Shown here one piece after another: positions 9,540-17,310 of a stretch of 64,000 bases of DNA. Source of the stretch: Pseudopelobacter sp964542535. Its GTDB lineage: Bacteria; Desulfobacterota; Desulfuromonadia; Geobacterales; Pseudopelobacteraceae. The stretch is from assembly GCA_964542535.1 (NCBI GenBank), contig CAZIUE010000002.1:1-64000 (forward strand), read 5' to 3'. A program made the position numbers and the translations under genes. The notes beneath the pieces are model-generated. The model was not told where the DNA came from. It saw nothing but the letters and a program-made list of their open reading frames with translations, and searched no databases. Each line of letters begins with the position of its first letter. Within the stretch, counting starts at the first letter, position 1.

Positions 9540-9695
9540 ATGAATTGTCCACGTTGCAAAGGTCGCATGTTTTCCGAGACATTCTATGACTTCGTCCGTT
9601 CCTTTGATGCCTGGAGATGCACCAGTTGCGGAGAAATGCTTGATTCCACCATCCTGGTGAACCGGGCGCGCAACAACAAGACGCATCTGGGTTAA
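9540..9695 (+). CDS. 51-aa zinc ribbon protein
   Basis: A short open frame beginning MNCPRCKGRMFSETFYDF and ending ARNNKTHLG, preceded by a strong AAAGGGAGGG ribosome site. Two CxxC pairs (CPRC at residues 3-6 and CTSC at 27-30, roughly 23 apart) make a zinc-ribbon fold very likely. The gene is isolated between a sigma-54-like element and a rho-independent terminator, so it forms a monocistronic, possibly nitrogen- or stress-responsive unit. The molecular role is unknown; similar small proteins in related bacteria are annotated as hypothetical. It is too short for most gene callers. Confidence 0.75.
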   Translation: MNCPRCKGRMFSETFYDFVRSFDAWRCTSCGEMLDSTILVNRARNNKTHLG

Positions 9696-9722
9696 CGGTC
9701 GACCGCCGAAACGGCTGGTGTG

Positions 9723-9757
9723 AAAGGGGGACTCCCGCGGGAGGTTCCCCTTTTTGT
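9723..9757 (+). terminator. Rho-independent terminator after the zinc ribbon gene
   Basis: A GGGGGACTCCCG / CGGGAGGTTCCCC hairpin is followed by TTTTTGTTT. Confidence 0.8.
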
Positions 9758-9888
9758 TTGACATGCTCCGGCTGAAGAGGTATGGAACACGTCGCGATTC
9801 CACCCGCTGTCACGGCGCAACCGTCAGTTGGGGGGGGAATTGTGGGGATACACCGGAAATTAAGCCTGTGTGGGGAAAGTTGGAGCGG

Positions 9889-10608
9889 ATGAAAAGGAAT
9901 AACGGAAGGGACTGTCGGGCCTTGCGGCCGGTTGCCATAACCAGGCACTTTACCAAGTACGCCGAAGGATCGGTATTGGTGGAATTCGGTGATACCAGGG
10001 TGATCTGTACCGCTTCGATTGAGGAGTCGGTGCCGCCGTTCCTGCGCGGCAAGGGGACCGGGTGGGTGACCGCCGAGTACTCCATGCTGCCGCGGGCCAC
10101 CCATACCCGTTCGTCCCGTGAGGCCTCCCGGGGAAAACAGAGCGGCCGCACCCTGGAGATCCAGCGCCTGATCGGCCGCTCATTGCGGGCGGTTACCGAC
10201 CTGGAAACCCTTGGTGAACGGTGCATCCATATCGATTGCGACGTGCTCCAGGCCGATGGCGGCACCAGAACGGCCTCCATAACCGGCGCCTACGTGGCTC
10301 TGGCCGATGCCCTGGCAACCCTGAAGACTCGCGGTCTCGTGCAGCGGATACCCTTGCGTGAGGCCGTGGCGGCGGTGAGCGTCGGCATTGTCGGAGGTGA
10401 GGTGCTGCTTGACCTGGACTACGATGAGGATTCCTCCGCCGACGTGGACATGAATTTTGTGATGACCTCCAGTCGACGCTTCGTGGAAGTGCAGGGGACT
10501 GCCGAGGCCGAACCGTTTACCCTGGAACAGATGGATGCCATGCGCGGTCTTGCCGTGGACGGTATCCAGAGTTTGTTCCAGACCCAGGAGGAGGCGCTCA
10601 CGTCATGA
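9889..10608 (+). CDS. rph: Ribonuclease PH
   Basis: Phosphorolytic 3'-5' exoribonuclease that trims tRNA 3' ends. The 239-aa protein has the standard family landmarks: RPVAITRHFTKYAEGSVLVEFGDTRVICTAS at the start, GTGWVTAEYSMLPRATHTR with the phosphate-binding arginines, and DCDVLQADGGTRTASITGA. Length is typical. The ATG at 9889 (MKRNNGRDCRALRPV) fits known N-termini, so the upstream in-frame extension from 9754 is not used. Its stop overlaps the rdgB start (ATGA), a pairing common in proteobacteria. Confidence 0.95.
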   Translation: MKRNNGRDCRALRPVAITRHFTKYAEGSVLVEFGDTRVICTASIEESVPPFLRGKGTGWVTAEYSMLPRATHTRSSREASRGKQSGRTLEIQRLIGRSLRAVTDLETLGERCIHIDCDVLQADGGTRTASITGAYVALADALATLKTRGLVQRIPLREAVAAVSVGIVGGEVLLDLDYDEDSSADVDMNFVMTSSRRFVEVQGTAEAEPFTLEQMDAMRGLAVDGIQSLFQTQEEALTS

Positions 10609-11225
10609 AAGAGCTGCTGCTGGCCACCCGCAACCGGGGAAAGATGGACGAGATCCGGGAACTTCTGGCGGGAATCGTGGAGCGGGTCAGCTGCGTCGCC
10701 GATGTCCCGGGATGTCCCGAGACCGTGGAGGACGGAGCGACCTTCGAGGAGAACGCCCTCAAGAAGGCGCGCGAGGCGATGGGGTTCACCGGCCGGCCGA
10801 CCCTTGCCGATGACTCCGGCCTGGTGGTGGATGTTCTCGGCGGCCGCCCCGGCGTGCTGTCCGCCCGCTTTGCCGGCGAAGATGCTGATGACCAGGCCAA
10901 TAATGCCCGGCTGCTCCGGGAGCTGGCGGGGGTTCACCCGGCGGAGAGGACCGCTGCTTTTGTCTGTGTCCTGGCCCTCGTGACCCCTGATGGCGAGGAA
11001 CGGCTCTTCCATGGCCGGGTCGGTGGGCGGATACTGGAGCAGGGACGGGGGAAGGGGGGATTCGGCTACGACCCCTTTTTTCTGGTGGACGGATTCCAGC
11101 GCACCATGGCTGAGCTGGACCTGCACGAGAAAAATGCCGTCAGCCACCGGGGCCGGGCACTGCGGCGCCTGGGAGAGTATCTGCGTTCCCGCGGCGCCGT
11201 GGAGGACAGGGGTAGGAACGTATGA
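10605..11225 (+). CDS. rdgB: XTP/dITP pyrophosphatase (non-canonical purine NTPase)
   Basis: Hydrolyses ITP, dITP and XTP to monophosphates and so keeps deaminated purines out of nucleic acids. The 206-aa sequence starts MKELLLATRNRGKMDEI (substrate-binding TxNxxK-like motif), then has ADDSGLVVDVLGGRPGVLSARFAG and GKGGFGYDPFF, and ends with the SHRGRAL motif. It overlaps rph by 4 nt upstream and the following methyltransferase gene by 4 nt downstream, so the three form one coupled operon. Confidence 0.95.
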   Translation: MKELLLATRNRGKMDEIRELLAGIVERVSCVADVPGCPETVEDGATFEENALKKAREAMGFTGRPTLADDSGLVVDVLGGRPGVLSARFAGEDADDQANNARLLRELAGVHPAERTAAFVCVLALVTPDGEERLFHGRVGGRILEQGRGKGGFGYDPFFLVDGFQRTMAELDLHEKNAVSHRGRALRRLGEYLRSRGAVEDRGRNV

Positions 11226-12703
11226 AACGAGGAAAACAGGATGCGGGCTCAGGCCGTCGAACCGGCGCGGCCCCGCGTACCCCGGTCAAGGGTGAAGCGG
11301 GGCAGGGGGCGGAATCTGCCCGGTTGTCACCCCGTTCGACCGTTGAAGCACGTATCTCGGGACTGGATGAGGAGGGGTGCGGCATTGCCCAGGCCGGACA
11401 CCATGGTCTCAGGATCGCCGGCGCGCTTCCCGGTGACACGGTGCTGGCCCGTCTCGATCATGTGGCCCAGCGCATTGCCTTCGGTCACGTAAAGAAGATC
11501 CTGGTGGCGTCCCCCCTGCGCAGCCGTCGCCCCTCCTGTCGGGAGAGCGCCCACTGCCTGGGGTGCCCCCTGATCGCCATGAACTATCCTGACCAGGCCG
11601 AGTGGAAAAGGGGGTTCGTGCTCAGACAGCTGGAGGCGTATCGCGGGCTGGACGGAGTAGAGCTGCACCCCCTGCTTTCGCCCCAGCGCCTGATCAATTA
11701 CCGTACCACTGTCCGTCTGGCCATTGCGGGGAAGTACGGCGATCCCTACATCGGCATCTTTCGTCGTTCCTCCCATGACGTGGTGGACCTGTGCGACTGC
11801 CCCATCCACCACCCCCTGGTGAACCGGGCCGTGGAAGTAGTCAGGCGCGGGATCACCCGTCTCAAGGTACCGGTGTACAGTCCCCGTGGCAGGAACGGAC
11901 TGCTGCGCTATCTGGTGGTCCGGGTCTCCGAGGACGAGCAGAAGGCGATGGTGGTGTTCGTCACCGCCCGGCGGTCATTCAACGAGATTCACCACCTGGC
12001 CAGGTACGTGCGCGAGCAGATGCCCGAGGTTGAGGTGCTCGCCCAGAACGTGAACAGCTCCGAGGGGAACGTGATCATGGGTGCCGCAGACCACTTCCTG
12101 ACTCCGGCGCACCACCTTACCGAGCGTATCGGCGAGGTGCGCCTGATGATCTCTCCCCGGTCCTTTTTCCAGGTCAACCGGGACGGAGCCCGGCTGATCT
12201 ACGACAGGGTGGCCGAGTGGGCCCGGTTGAGCGGGCGGGAGACGGTCCTGGATCTGTATTGCGGCATCGGCGGTATCGCCCTGACCCTGGCACGCCGCGC
12301 GGCCCGGGTGATCGGCGTGGAGGTGGTGGAGGCCGCCGTTGAGGATGCCCGCAGGAATGCCCGCCTGAACTGCATCACCAATTGCACCTTTCAGGCGGGA
12401 GACGTGGCCGATCAGCTGGAGGAACTGGCCGAGGAGGGGGACAGGGTGGATGTGGTTGTGCTTAACCCGCCCCGCAGGGGGTGTGACGAGCAGGTGCTGC
12501 GTCGGGTGGCTGCTCTTGGTCCGCGCACGATGATCTACGTTTCCTGCTCTCCCCGCAGCCTGGCCCGGGATCTCAACCTCTTGAAAGAGCTGGGGTATGT
12601 CTGCGCTGAGGTGCAGCCGGTGGACATGTTTCCCCAGACCATGCACGTGGAGAACGTGGCCCGGCTGGAAAAAGTGATAAAAGCGCTTGACAATACGGAA
12701 TGA
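11222..12703 (+). CDS. 23S rRNA (uracil-5-)-methyltransferase, RlmD/RumA family
   Basis: A 493-aa class I SAM-dependent RNA methyltransferase. After a low-complexity N-terminus of about 35 residues comes a TRAM domain (VEARISGLDEEGCGIAQ). A [4Fe-4S]-type cysteine set (CRESAHCLGCPL with a preceding cysteine) follows, and the SAM site is VLDLYCGIGGIALTLARRA. The catalytic region has VLNPPRRGCDEQVL and the nucleophile region YVSCSPRSLARDL. This matches m5U methyltransferases acting on 23S rRNA U1939 or tRNA U54; which site is modified cannot be decided. It starts within the rdgB stop (ATGA). Confidence 0.88.
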   Translation: MKRGKQDAGSGRRTGAAPRTPVKGEAGQGAESARLSPRSTVEARISGLDEEGCGIAQAGHHGLRIAGALPGDTVLARLDHVAQRIAFGHVKKILVASPLRSRRPSCRESAHCLGCPLIAMNYPDQAEWKRGFVLRQLEAYRGLDGVELHPLLSPQRLINYRTTVRLAIAGKYGDPYIGIFRRSSHDVVDLCDCPIHHPLVNRAVEVVRRGITRLKVPVYSPRGRNGLLRYLVVRVSEDEQKAMVVFVTARRSFNEIHHLARYVREQMPEVEVLAQNVNSSEGNVIMGAADHFLTPAHHLTERIGEVRLMISPRSFFQVNRDGARLIYDRVAEWARLSGRETVLDLYCGIGGIALTLARRAARVIGVEVVEAAVEDARRNARLNCITNCTFQAGDVADQLEELAEEGDRVDVVVLNPPRRGCDEQVLRRVAALGPRTMIYVSCSPRSLARDLNLLKELGYVCAEVQPVDMFPQTMHVENVARLEKVIKALDNTE

Positions 12704-12716
12704 TTACTGTTATTAA
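12687..12716 (+). promoter_or_regulatory. Promoter of tRNA-Val
   Basis: TTGACA at 12687-12692 (a perfect -35) and TATTAA at 12711-12716 with an 18-nt spacer. It lies inside the last codons of the methyltransferase gene; transcription would begin about 13 nt before the tRNA. Confidence 0.65.
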
Positions 12717-12735
12717 CTCATTCGCTTTCGGTTAC

Positions 12736-12810
12736 AGGCGCGTAGCTCAGGGGGAGAGCGCTACCTTGACACGGTAGAGGTCGGCGGTTCGAGACCGCCC
12801 GCGCCTACCA
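12736..12810 (+). tRNA. tRNA-Val (anticodon GAC)
   Basis: A complete cloverleaf: acceptor AGGCGCG pairs with CGCGCCT, the D arm is GCTC/GAGC, the anticodon stem CTACC/GGTAG encloses loop TTGACAC (anticodon GAC, valine), the T arm is GGCGG-TTCGAGA-CCGCC, and the CCA end is encoded. Confidence 0.97.
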
Positions 12811-12832
12811 TCACAGCAGCAGGAAGTGTCGG

Positions 12833-12858
12833 GGCATCGATCGATTCGATGCCTTTTC
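12833..12858 (+). terminator. Terminator after tRNA-Val
   Basis: An 8-bp perfect stem GGCATCGA/TCGATGCC with a 5-nt loop is followed by TTTTCTGTTT. The remaining interval to thrS shows no other clear structure and no T-box motif. Confidence 0.75.
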
Positions 12859-12978
12859 TGTTTCAGGGACACATCGATCCGCTTCTTTCCGGTGAGAAGT
12901 GTTCCTTTTTCTCTGTCATACTGACGCGGTCGTGTCGCAACTGCCGGCTTACGGCGGAAGGTTAACTTGGTGCCTGTC

Positions 12979-14889
12979 ATGTCATCTATCTCGATTACGC
13001 TGCCGGACGGTTCGAAGCGGGAGTACCCTCAGGGAGCAACCATTGCCGCTGTGGCCGCTTCCATCGGTGCCGGCCTTGCCAAGGCCGCCATCGCGGGAAG
13101 GGTGAACGGAGAACTGGTAGATCTTTTCACGGAACTTACGGACGGCTCCCGGGTGGAGATCATCACCGACAAGAACCCCGAAGCACTGGACATCATCCGC
13201 CATTCCGCCGCCCACCTGATGGCCCAGGCGGTGAAGGAGTTGTTTCCCCGGGCCAAGGTGACCATCGGTCCGTCTATCGAGAGCGGCTTCTACTACGATT
13301 TTGATATGGATGTTCCCTTCACGCCCGAAGACCTGGAGCGCATCGAGGCCAGGATGCACGAACTGGCCGGCGCCAACCAGAAGATCGAACGCAGGGTGCT
13401 TACCCGCGACGAGGCTTTGGCCCTGTTTGCGGAGATGGGAGAGCCCTACAAGGTCGAACTGATCAACGACCTGGGCGCCGAGACGGTCTCGGTCTACCGC
13501 CAGGGCGATTTCGCCGACCTGTGTCGCGGTCCGCACCTTCCCTCCACCTCGCGCATCAAGGCCTTCAAGCTGCTCTCCATCGCCGGCGCCTACTGGCGCG
13601 GCGACGAGAAGAACCGCATGCTGCAGCGTATCTATGGTACCGCCTTCGGGGACAAGAAGGAGCTGGATGCGTACCTGCACCGCCTGGAGGAAGCCAGGCG
13701 TCGGGACCACCGCAGGCTGGGGAGGGAACTGGACCTGTTCTCCTTCTCCGATGACGTGGGTGCCGGCCTGGTGATCTGGCACCCCAAGGGCGCCATGCTG
13801 CGCACCATCCTGGAGGATTTCGAGCGCCGCGAACACCTCAAGCGGGGCTACGACATCGTGCTTGGTCCGCAGATCCTGAAGCGGGAACTGTGGGAGCGCT
13901 CCGGCCATTACGACAACTATCGCGAAAACATGTATTTCACCGAGGTGGATGGCCAGAGCTACGGCATCAAGCCGATGAACTGCCTTTCCCACATGATGAT
14001 CTACAAGTCGCAACTGCGAAGCTACCGCGACCTGCCGCTGCGCTACTTCGAGTTGGGTACGGTGCACCGGCACGAGCGTGCCGGTGTGCTGCACGGCCTG
14101 CTGCGCGTGCGCGGCTTCACCCAGGACGACGCCCATATCCTCTGTACGCCGGAGCAGCTGGACGGCGAAATCAAGGGAGTGCTGAAGTTCGTCAGCGACG
14201 TCATGACCATCTTCGGCTTTGAGTACGAGATGGAACTCTCCACCAGGCCTGAGAAGTCCATCGGCGACGATGCTGCCTGGGAATTGGCCACCGACGCCCT
14301 GCTCTCGGCTCTCAAGGACAGTGGGAAACCCTTTGATGTTAACGAGGGGGACGGCGCCTTTTACGGGCCCAAGATCGATATCAAGCTCAAAGACGCCCTT
14401 GACAGGCGCTGGCAGTGTGCTACTATCCAGTGCGATTTTACCCTGCCGGAACGCTTTGATCTCCAGTACGTTGCGGCCGATGGCGAGAGAAAGCGGCCGG
14501 TCATGGTTCACCGGGTTGTGCTTGGCGCCATCGAACGCTTCATCGGCGTGCTGATCGAGCACTATGCCGGGAACTTCCCGCTCTGGCTCGCTCCGGTACA
14601 GGCCATACTGGTCACCGTTACCGACAACCATATTCCCTACGCTCAAGATGTCCTGGCACAGCTCAGGGAAGCCGGCGTCAGGGTTCAGGGCGATTTCCGC
14701 AACGAAAAGCTAAGCTTCAAGATCCGTGAGGCCCAGTTGCAGAAAATCCCCTACATGCTGGTTATCGGCGACAAGGAAGTTGAAACGGCAACGGTGACTC
14801 CCCGTTTCCGCGACGGCAAGAACCTGGCCGCCATGAAGGCTGCGGAGTTCGTCTCCTTCGTCGAAGGGGAAACCAGAAACTTCAGATAA
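12979..14889 (+). CDS. thrS: Threonyl-tRNA synthetase
   Basis: Class II synthetase charging tRNA-Thr in the cytoplasm. Full-length protein (about 636 aa) with an N-terminal TGS domain (SISITLPDGSKREYPQGATIAAVA), an editing domain with HSAAHLMAQAV, the catalytic core including MNCLSHMMIYKS and RERAGVLHGLLRVRGFTQDDAH-like motifs, and a C-terminal anticodon-binding domain. The start is uncertain: GGAAGG at 12956-12961 is best spaced for GTG 12970 (or TTG 12967), which would add 3-4 residues to the ATG used here. First gene of a translation cluster with infC, rpmI, rplT, pheS and pheT. Confidence 0.95.
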   Translation: MSSISITLPDGSKREYPQGATIAAVAASIGAGLAKAAIAGRVNGELVDLFTELTDGSRVEIITDKNPEALDIIRHSAAHLMAQAVKELFPRAKVTIGPSIESGFYYDFDMDVPFTPEDLERIEARMHELAGANQKIERRVLTRDEALALFAEMGEPYKVELINDLGAETVSVYRQGDFADLCRGPHLPSTSRIKAFKLLSIAGAYWRGDEKNRMLQRIYGTAFGDKKELDAYLHRLEEARRRDHRRLGRELDLFSFSDDVGAGLVIWHPKGAMLRTILEDFERREHLKRGYDIVLGPQILKRELWERSGHYDNYRENMYFTEVDGQSYGIKPMNCLSHMMIYKSQLRSYRDLPLRYFELGTVHRHERAGVLHGLLRVRGFTQDDAHILCTPEQLDGEIKGVLKFVSDVMTIFGFEYEMELSTRPEKSIGDDAAWELATDALLSALKDSGKPFDVNEGDGAFYGPKIDIKLKDALDRRWQCATIQCDFTLPERFDLQYVAADGERKRPVMVHRVVLGAIERFIGVLIEHYAGNFPLWLAPVQAILVTVTDNHIPYAQDVLAQLREAGVRVQGDFRNEKLSFKIREAQLQKIPYMLVIGDKEVETATVTPRFRDGKNLAAMKAAEFVSFVEGETRNFR

Positions 14890-14949
14890 GATAACGTGCT
14901 CCGCGCCCACGCGCGGCCGCCGGAACTGTTCCACCCAGGAGGTGCAGTC

Positions 14950-15468
14950 ATAGCAAAACCGACCGTTAACATCAATTATTCCATCCGCGCCGCTGAGGTA
15001 AGGGTGATCGGCGCCGATAATGAGCAACTCGGTGTCATACCTCTTTCCAGGGCGCTTGAACTGGCCGAACAGCAGCAGCTGGACCTGGTGGAGGTTTCGC
15101 CCACCGCCACTCCGCCGGTCTGCCGCATCATGGACTACGGCAAGTTCAAGTACCAGCAGAGCAAGAAACAGCAGGAGTCCCGCAAGAAACAGTCCCACGT
15201 GGAGGTCAAGGAGATCAAACTGCGCCCCAAGACCGACGATCACGACCTGATGTTCAAGGTCAAGCACGTGCGCCGCTTTCTGGAAGAGGGGAACAAGGCC
15301 AAGGTTACGCTGGTGTTTCGCGGCAGGGAGATTACCCACATGGATATCGGTCGGGCCGTTATTCAGCGTTTTGCCGCCGAACTGGAAGATATCGCCGTCA
15401 TCGAGACACAGCCCCGGGTCGATGGACGCAACATGTATATGATCGTGGCACCCAAGGTCAAGAAATAA
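14950..15468 (+). CDS. infC: Translation initiation factor IF-3, probable AUA start
   Basis: IF-3 binds the 30S subunit, blocks subunit joining and proofreads the start codon. The protein has the N-domain (NINYSIRAAEVRVIGADNEQLGV), a lysine-rich linker (KFKYQQSKKQQESRKKQ) and the C-domain (KEIKLRPKTDDHDLMFKVKHVRRFL). A perfect AGGAGG at 14937-14942 sits 7 nt before ATA at 14950, and the reading AKPTVNINYSIRA from there fits family N-termini. The only conventional alternative is a GTG at 14896, which lacks a ribosome site and adds 18 unlikely residues. A rare start codon is the known basis of infC self-control in E. coli (AUU), so AUA here is probably regulatory. Confidence 0.88.
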   Translation: MAKPTVNINYSIRAAEVRVIGADNEQLGVIPLSRALELAEQQQLDLVEVSPTATPPVCRIMDYGKFKYQQSKKQQESRKKQSHVEVKEIKLRPKTDDHDLMFKVKHVRRFLEEGNKAKVTLVFRGREITHMDIGRAVIQRFAAELEDIAVIETQPRVDGRNMYMIVAPKVKK

Positions 15469-15516
15469 CCCGGTTACGGGTTGTTACGCTTGCATATATC
15501 CAGAGAGGGAGAAGTC

Positions 15517-15714
15517 ATGCCGAAAATCAAGACGAACCGCGGCGCCGCCAAGCGGTTTAAGAAATCAGCAACCGGCCGCATCAAGCGCGGCAACGCCTTT
15601 ACCAGCCACATCCTGACCCCCAAGACCCGCAAGAACAAGCGTCACCTGCGCGGTACCTCCATGGTTTCAGATGTGGACCAGAAGAACATTTCCCGTCTTA
15701 TCCCGTACAAGTAG
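15517..15714 (+). CDS. rpmI: 50S ribosomal protein L35
   Basis: A 65-aa basic protein, MPKIKTNRGAAKRFKKSATGRIKRG, with the standard L35 sequence throughout and a GAGGGAGAAG ribosome site. It lies between infC and rplT as in most bacteria. An in-frame TTG upstream at 15481 is not used. Confidence 0.97.
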   Translation: MPKIKTNRGAAKRFKKSATGRIKRGNAFTSHILTPKTRKNKRHLRGTSMVSDVDQKNISRLIPYK

Positions 15715-15789
15715 ACGGGACCAGCCAAGAACCACGAGGACGGTCTCCCCTTGTGGATCGGGCAAACTACATGATCAAGGAGTTTAAAC

Positions 15790-16143
15790 ATGGCACGTGT
15801 TAAAAGAGGTTTCAAAGCGAGACGCAGACGCAACAAGGTGCTCAAGCTTGCCAAAGGGTACCGTGGCGCCAGGAGCAAACTTTTCCGCAGCGCGACCGAG
15901 GCCGTTGACCGCGCGCTCAACTATGCGTTCCGCGATCGCCGCGTCAAGAAGCGTGATTTCCGCGCTCTGTGGATCACCCGCATCAATGCTGCTTCGCGCT
16001 TGAACGGGCTCTCCTACAGCAAGTTCATCTTCGGCCTGAAAAAGGCCAACGTCGAGATCGACCGTAAGGTGCTCGCCGATATCGCTGTCTCCGATCCCAA
16101 GGGGTTCGCGGAAATCGCCGGAGTTGCCAAGGCCAGCATCTAG
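15790..16143 (+). CDS. rplT: 50S ribosomal protein L20
   Basis: A 117-aa protein starting MARVKRGFKARRRRNKVLKLAKGYRGARSKLFR, the canonical L20 N-terminus; L20 binds 23S rRNA early in assembly and in some bacteria represses its own operon. Preceded by AAGGAG. It is followed by a strong hairpin with seven T residues that may end the infC-rpmI-rplT transcript before pheS. Confidence 0.97.
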   Translation: MARVKRGFKARRRRNKVLKLAKGYRGARSKLFRSATEAVDRALNYAFRDRRVKKRDFRALWITRINAASRLNGLSYSKFIFGLKKANVEIDRKVLADIAVSDPKGFAEIAGVAKASI

Positions 16144-16176
16144 ATTTGTGGACCGGCTGTCTTTATCAATTCATCG

Positions 16177-16211
16177 GGGAATGGGACGAAACACTCCCAT
16201 TCCCTTTTTTT
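16177..16211 (+). terminator. Strong terminator (or attenuator) between rplT and pheS
   Basis: A 10-bp perfect stem GGGAATGGGA/TCCCATTCCC, loop 8 nt, then seven T residues, ending 13 nt before pheS. No leader peptide rich in Phe and no T-box is visible, so it may simply be a terminator allowing partial read-through. Confidence 0.85.
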
Positions 16212-16224
16212 AAGGGTAACCACC

Positions 16225-17241
16225 ATGCGGGAACAGCTTGAATATTTGAGACGCGAGGCGCTTCAGGCCGTCGCCGAGGCAACGGACAGTGAGGTGCTCC
16301 AGAATATCCGTGTCAGGTTTCTGGGGCGCAAAGGTGCCATGACCGCGCTGATGAAGGGACTGGGGGCTCTGCCCACCGATGAACGTCCTGTTGTGGGGCA
16401 GATGGTCAATGCCGTCAGGGACGAGATCGAGTCGGGTATCGAGGCGGGGCTGGCTGCGGCTCGGGAGCGCGCCCGATTGGAAAAGCTGCGCTCGGAGCGT
16501 ATCGATGTCACCCTTCCGGGCCGACGCTCCGTCAGGGGGAGCAAACATCCCATTACCCTGGTGATCGAAGAGGTGTGCGACATCTTTGCCGGTCTGGGCT
16601 TCTCCGTTGCCGAGGGACCGGAGATCGAGCATGACTGGTACAACTTCGAGTCGCTCAACTTCCCCCCCGAACACCCTGCCCGGGACATGCAGGATACCTT
16701 CTTCGTGGACGACAATCTGCTGTTGCGAACCCATACGTCGCCGGTGCAGGTGCGAACCATGCTCAAGCGTACGCCCCCCCTGCGGATCATCGCCCCGGGT
16801 ACGGTGTACCGCTGCGATTCCGATGCCACCCACTCCCCCATGTTTCACCAGATCGAGGGATTGATGGTTGACCGGGGCATCAGTTTTGCCGACCTGAAGG
16901 GGATCCTGACCGTCTTCACCAACCAGCTTTTCGGTCAGAAGACCGGAGTGCGGCTGCGTCCCAGCTTCTTTCCGTTCACCGAGCCTTCGGCGGAGGTGGA
17001 TATCGCCTGCGTCATCTGCGGCGGCAAGGGATGCCGTGTCTGCAAGAACAGCGGCTGGCTGGAGATCCTGGGCGCCGGCATGGTCGATCCGGAGGTCTAT
17101 CGCCACGTGGGCTACGATGCCGAGGATGTATCGGGCTTTGCCTTTGGCATGGGCATCGAGCGCATCGCCATGCTGAAGTACGGCATCAGCGACATGCGGC
17201 TGCTGTTCGAGAACGACGTCCGCTTCCTGCGACAGTTCTGA
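16225..17241 (+). CDS. pheS: Phenylalanyl-tRNA synthetase alpha subunit
   Basis: Catalytic subunit of the alpha2-beta2 PheRS. The 338-aa protein has an N-terminal coiled-coil region that binds tRNA, followed by class II motif 1 (HPITLVIEEVCDIFAGLGF), motif 2 (PGTVYRCDSDATHSPMFHQIEGL) and motif 3 (GFAFGMGIERIAMLKYG). Length and motif order are normal. It is followed by pheT after 69 nt. Confidence 0.96.
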   Translation: MREQLEYLRREALQAVAEATDSEVLQNIRVRFLGRKGAMTALMKGLGALPTDERPVVGQMVNAVRDEIESGIEAGLAAARERARLEKLRSERIDVTLPGRRSVRGSKHPITLVIEEVCDIFAGLGFSVAEGPEIEHDWYNFESLNFPPEHPARDMQDTFFVDDNLLLRTHTSPVQVRTMLKRTPPLRIIAPGTVYRCDSDATHSPMFHQIEGLMVDRGISFADLKGILTVFTNQLFGQKTGVRLRPSFFPFTEPSAEVDIACVICGGKGCRVCKNSGWLEILGAGMVDPEVYRHVGYDAEDVSGFAFGMGIERIAMLKYGISDMRLLFENDVRFLRQF

Positions 17242-17310
17242 CGGGCCTCCCACTCTTGTTCGTGATCCGTCACTTCCGGATACAAACCACTACAACTCGG
17301 TGCAACTTCT

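Noticed and set aside
12982..14646. 554-aa minus-strand open frame opposite thrS
   Set aside because: Shadow of thrS; no family motif and no ribosome site.
16144..16224. Phe attenuator or T-box controlling pheST
   Set aside because: Only a terminator hairpin is visible; no Phe-rich leader peptide, T-box sequence or specifier loop.
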